This document shows positions 62,810 to 64,000 of a stretch of DNA of 64,000 nucleotides, one piece after another (the first letter of the stretch is position 1; each line of letters begins with the position of its first letter). The notes beneath the pieces are model-generated. The model saw only the letters and a list, made by a program, of their open reading frames with translations. It made no database searches and had not been told where the DNA came from. Source of the DNA: Bog-257 sp963805985 (GTDB taxonomy: Bacteria > Acidobacteriota > Terriglobia > Terriglobales > Acidobacteriaceae); contig CAWDWG010000012.1 in the NCBI GenBank assembly GCA_963805985.1, positions 124,001 to 188,000 of the forward strand, in the 5' to 3' direction. Position numbers and translations under genes: made by a program.

Positions 62810-62896
62810 TTCGCGACTGGCTGTTTACGCGGGTGGCGAATCCTTTCGCCGGGGCAATTTCACGCTCCTGTAGTAGCATTCCCAAGACAACCTCGC

Positions 62897-64000
62897 ATGG
62901 CTACGCCCCAACGTCCCTACTGGAAAACCACTCCGCTGAAGGCGCGCGTCCTCGCGCTGCTGGGAGTCTTCTTTCTCTTCAGCACCATCGGGTTTTCCAT
63001 GGACGTCATGCAACTGGGCCGCCAGCGCATTCCGGCGCTGATAATTGCTGTCGCCTTGAACGGCATCTTCGCCATGGGCTACGCCGCTGCGGGCACCATC
63101 TTCGGCAAGTTTCGCTGGTGGGCGATGGTGGCAATTTTTATCGCGCAGAACATTGCGATGAGCCTGATTTACGTGGTGCTGCCGGTTCCTGCACTGCCGA
63201 CCGCAATGAACGCCGCCGACATTGGTCATCTGCAGCACCGGATGCTCTTCACTTCTTACGCTAGCATCGCGGCCATGGTGCTGGGCTACTCGTGCTTCAT
63301 GTGGGTGATGATCACCGAAGGCCGCCGCTACTTCCGCGCGCATGCGGAGATTGAACTGGCCAGCGAGATCCATCGCACCCTGGTTCCGGTGATCGACGAG
63401 ACGGTTCGCGGTTTCGAGTTCTACGGGCGCTCGGTGCCGAGCGGAGAGGTTGGCGGCGACCTGATCGACGTAGTCCACGATGATCGCGGCTGGATTGCCT
63501 ACGTTGCGGATGTCTCCGGACACGGTGTGGCGCCCGGCGTGGTGATGGCCATGGTCAAGAGCGCGGCACGGATGCGGCTGTCGTCCGATGGCAACAGCGC
63601 CGGCCTGATGGAAAGTCTCAACTCAGTTCTGTGCTCGGTTACCAAGCCGGAGATGTTCGTGACGTTTGCCTATCTGGCGTCGAGCGGCGACCGGCTGCAT
63701 TGTGCTTATTCACTGGCGGGACATCCGGCGATTTTGCATTATCACGCTGCGACTGCGGAGTTCTCCGAGGTCACGTGCTCGAATCTGCCGCTCGGCATGT
63801 TCGACCACCAGCAGTATGCCAGCAGTAGCGTCGAAAGCGATCCGGGCGACATTTTTTTATTGCTGACCGATGGAGTGATCGAGATCGAGAACTCGAAAGG
63901 CGAGGAATTTGGTCTGGAAGGCGTGAAAGCTGTGGTGCGGCAACACGCCGGCAGTTCCTTGCCGATAATTTTTCAGAGGCTGCTCGATGCCACCAAACAT
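62897..64000 (+). CDS. Membrane PP2C/SpoIIE-type serine phosphatase, truncated by the window edge
   Basis: 368 residues are visible with no stop before 64000. The N-terminal ~150 residues carry four membrane helices; the SpoIIE/RsbU-type phosphatase follows with metal Asp residues in EVGGDLIDVVHD, VADVSGHGVAPG and LLTDGVIEIEN. It would dephosphorylate an anti-anti-sigma factor or similar Ser/Thr target. 87 bases after gvpG; it could be the last gene of that operon or independent. Confidence 0.88.
   Translation, partial: MATPQRPYWKTTPLKARVLALLGVFFLFSTIGFSMDVMQLGRQRIPALIIAVALNGIFAMGYAAAGTIFGKFRWWAMVAIFIAQNIAMSLIYVVLPVPALPTAMNAADIGHLQHRMLFTSYASIAAMVLGYSCFMWVMITEGRRYFRAHAEIELASEIHRTLVPVIDETVRGFEFYGRSVPSGEVGGDLIDVVHDDRGWIAYVADVSGHGVAPGVVMAMVKSAARMRLSSDGNSAGLMESLNSVLCSVTKPEMFVTFAYLASSGDRLHCAYSLAGHPAILHYHAATAEFSEVTCSNLPLGMFDHQQYASSSVESDPGDIFLLLTDGVIEIENSKGEEFGLEGVKAVVRQHAGSSLPIIFQRLLDATKH

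Noticed and set aside
1..64000. CRISPR arrays, tRNA or rRNA genes, phage or IS genes
   Set aside because: No regularly spaced repeats, no tRNA-like cloverleaf in the gaps I read, and no integrase or transposase coding sequence.

Overview
The window looks like a stretch of chromosome from a soil-type Acidobacteriota (Terriglobia/Koribacter-like). I infer this from high-GC coding sequence, two GloVer-repeat secreted proteins, an HpnK-type deacetylase, DUF4136 and DUF1579 secreted proteins, TadE/TadG pilin-like genes, and many short palindromic intergenic repeats. No rRNA, tRNA, CRISPR array, transposase or phage gene was seen.

Layout. 0-8 kb: secreted multicopper oxidase, ICMT-like methyltransferase, small exported proteins, glycine oxidase (thiO) and a long GloVer-repeat protein. 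8-13 kb: pyruvate:ferredoxin oxidoreductase (nifJ) followed by a dihydroorotate dehydrogenase-like protein, with a CRP-like palindrome upstream. 13-25 kb: mixed housekeeping genes (single-domain response regulator, HpnK deacetylase, GHMP kinase, CPBP protease, nadE, DsbA-like protein, thiolase) and an NtrC-type regulator. 25-42.3 kb: one long minus-strand exopolysaccharide (EPS) operon. It starts with a NusG-like antiterminator, then polyprenyl-phosphate sugar transferase, ugd, Wzc-like kinase, Wza-like exporter, thymidylate-kinase-like protein, an 811-residue kinase/nucleotidyltransferase, three glycosyltransferases, a Wzy-like polymerase, a GDP-mannose 3,5-epimerase-like enzyme and a WecG/TagA transferase, ending at a rho-independent terminator. 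No Wzx flippase is visible. 42.6-45.3 kb: TadE, TadE and vWA-TadG pilus-type genes. 46-57.5 kb: exported proteins, murA, bacterioferritin, an ABC ATPase with a fused permease/M1 peptidase, a second GloVer protein and an orphan nuoB. 58-64 kb: a gas-vesicle operon (gvpJ-like, gvpA, gvpF/L, gvpG) with a histidine kinase and a single-domain response regulator between the shell and accessory genes, followed by a membrane PP2C/SpoIIE phosphatase cut by the window edge.

Main points: (1) the gas-vesicle/two-component operon with a consensus promoter; (2) three matching palindromes ending GTCACAGGG upstream of nifJ, nuoB and the sigma-54 regulator; (3) seven apparent single-base frameshifts in five genes, which are either assembly indels or real gene decay; (4) a family of stop-codon-proximal palindromic repeats; (5) unusual EPS enzymes, including a GDP-mannose 3,5-epimerase-like protein and the multi-domain kinase.
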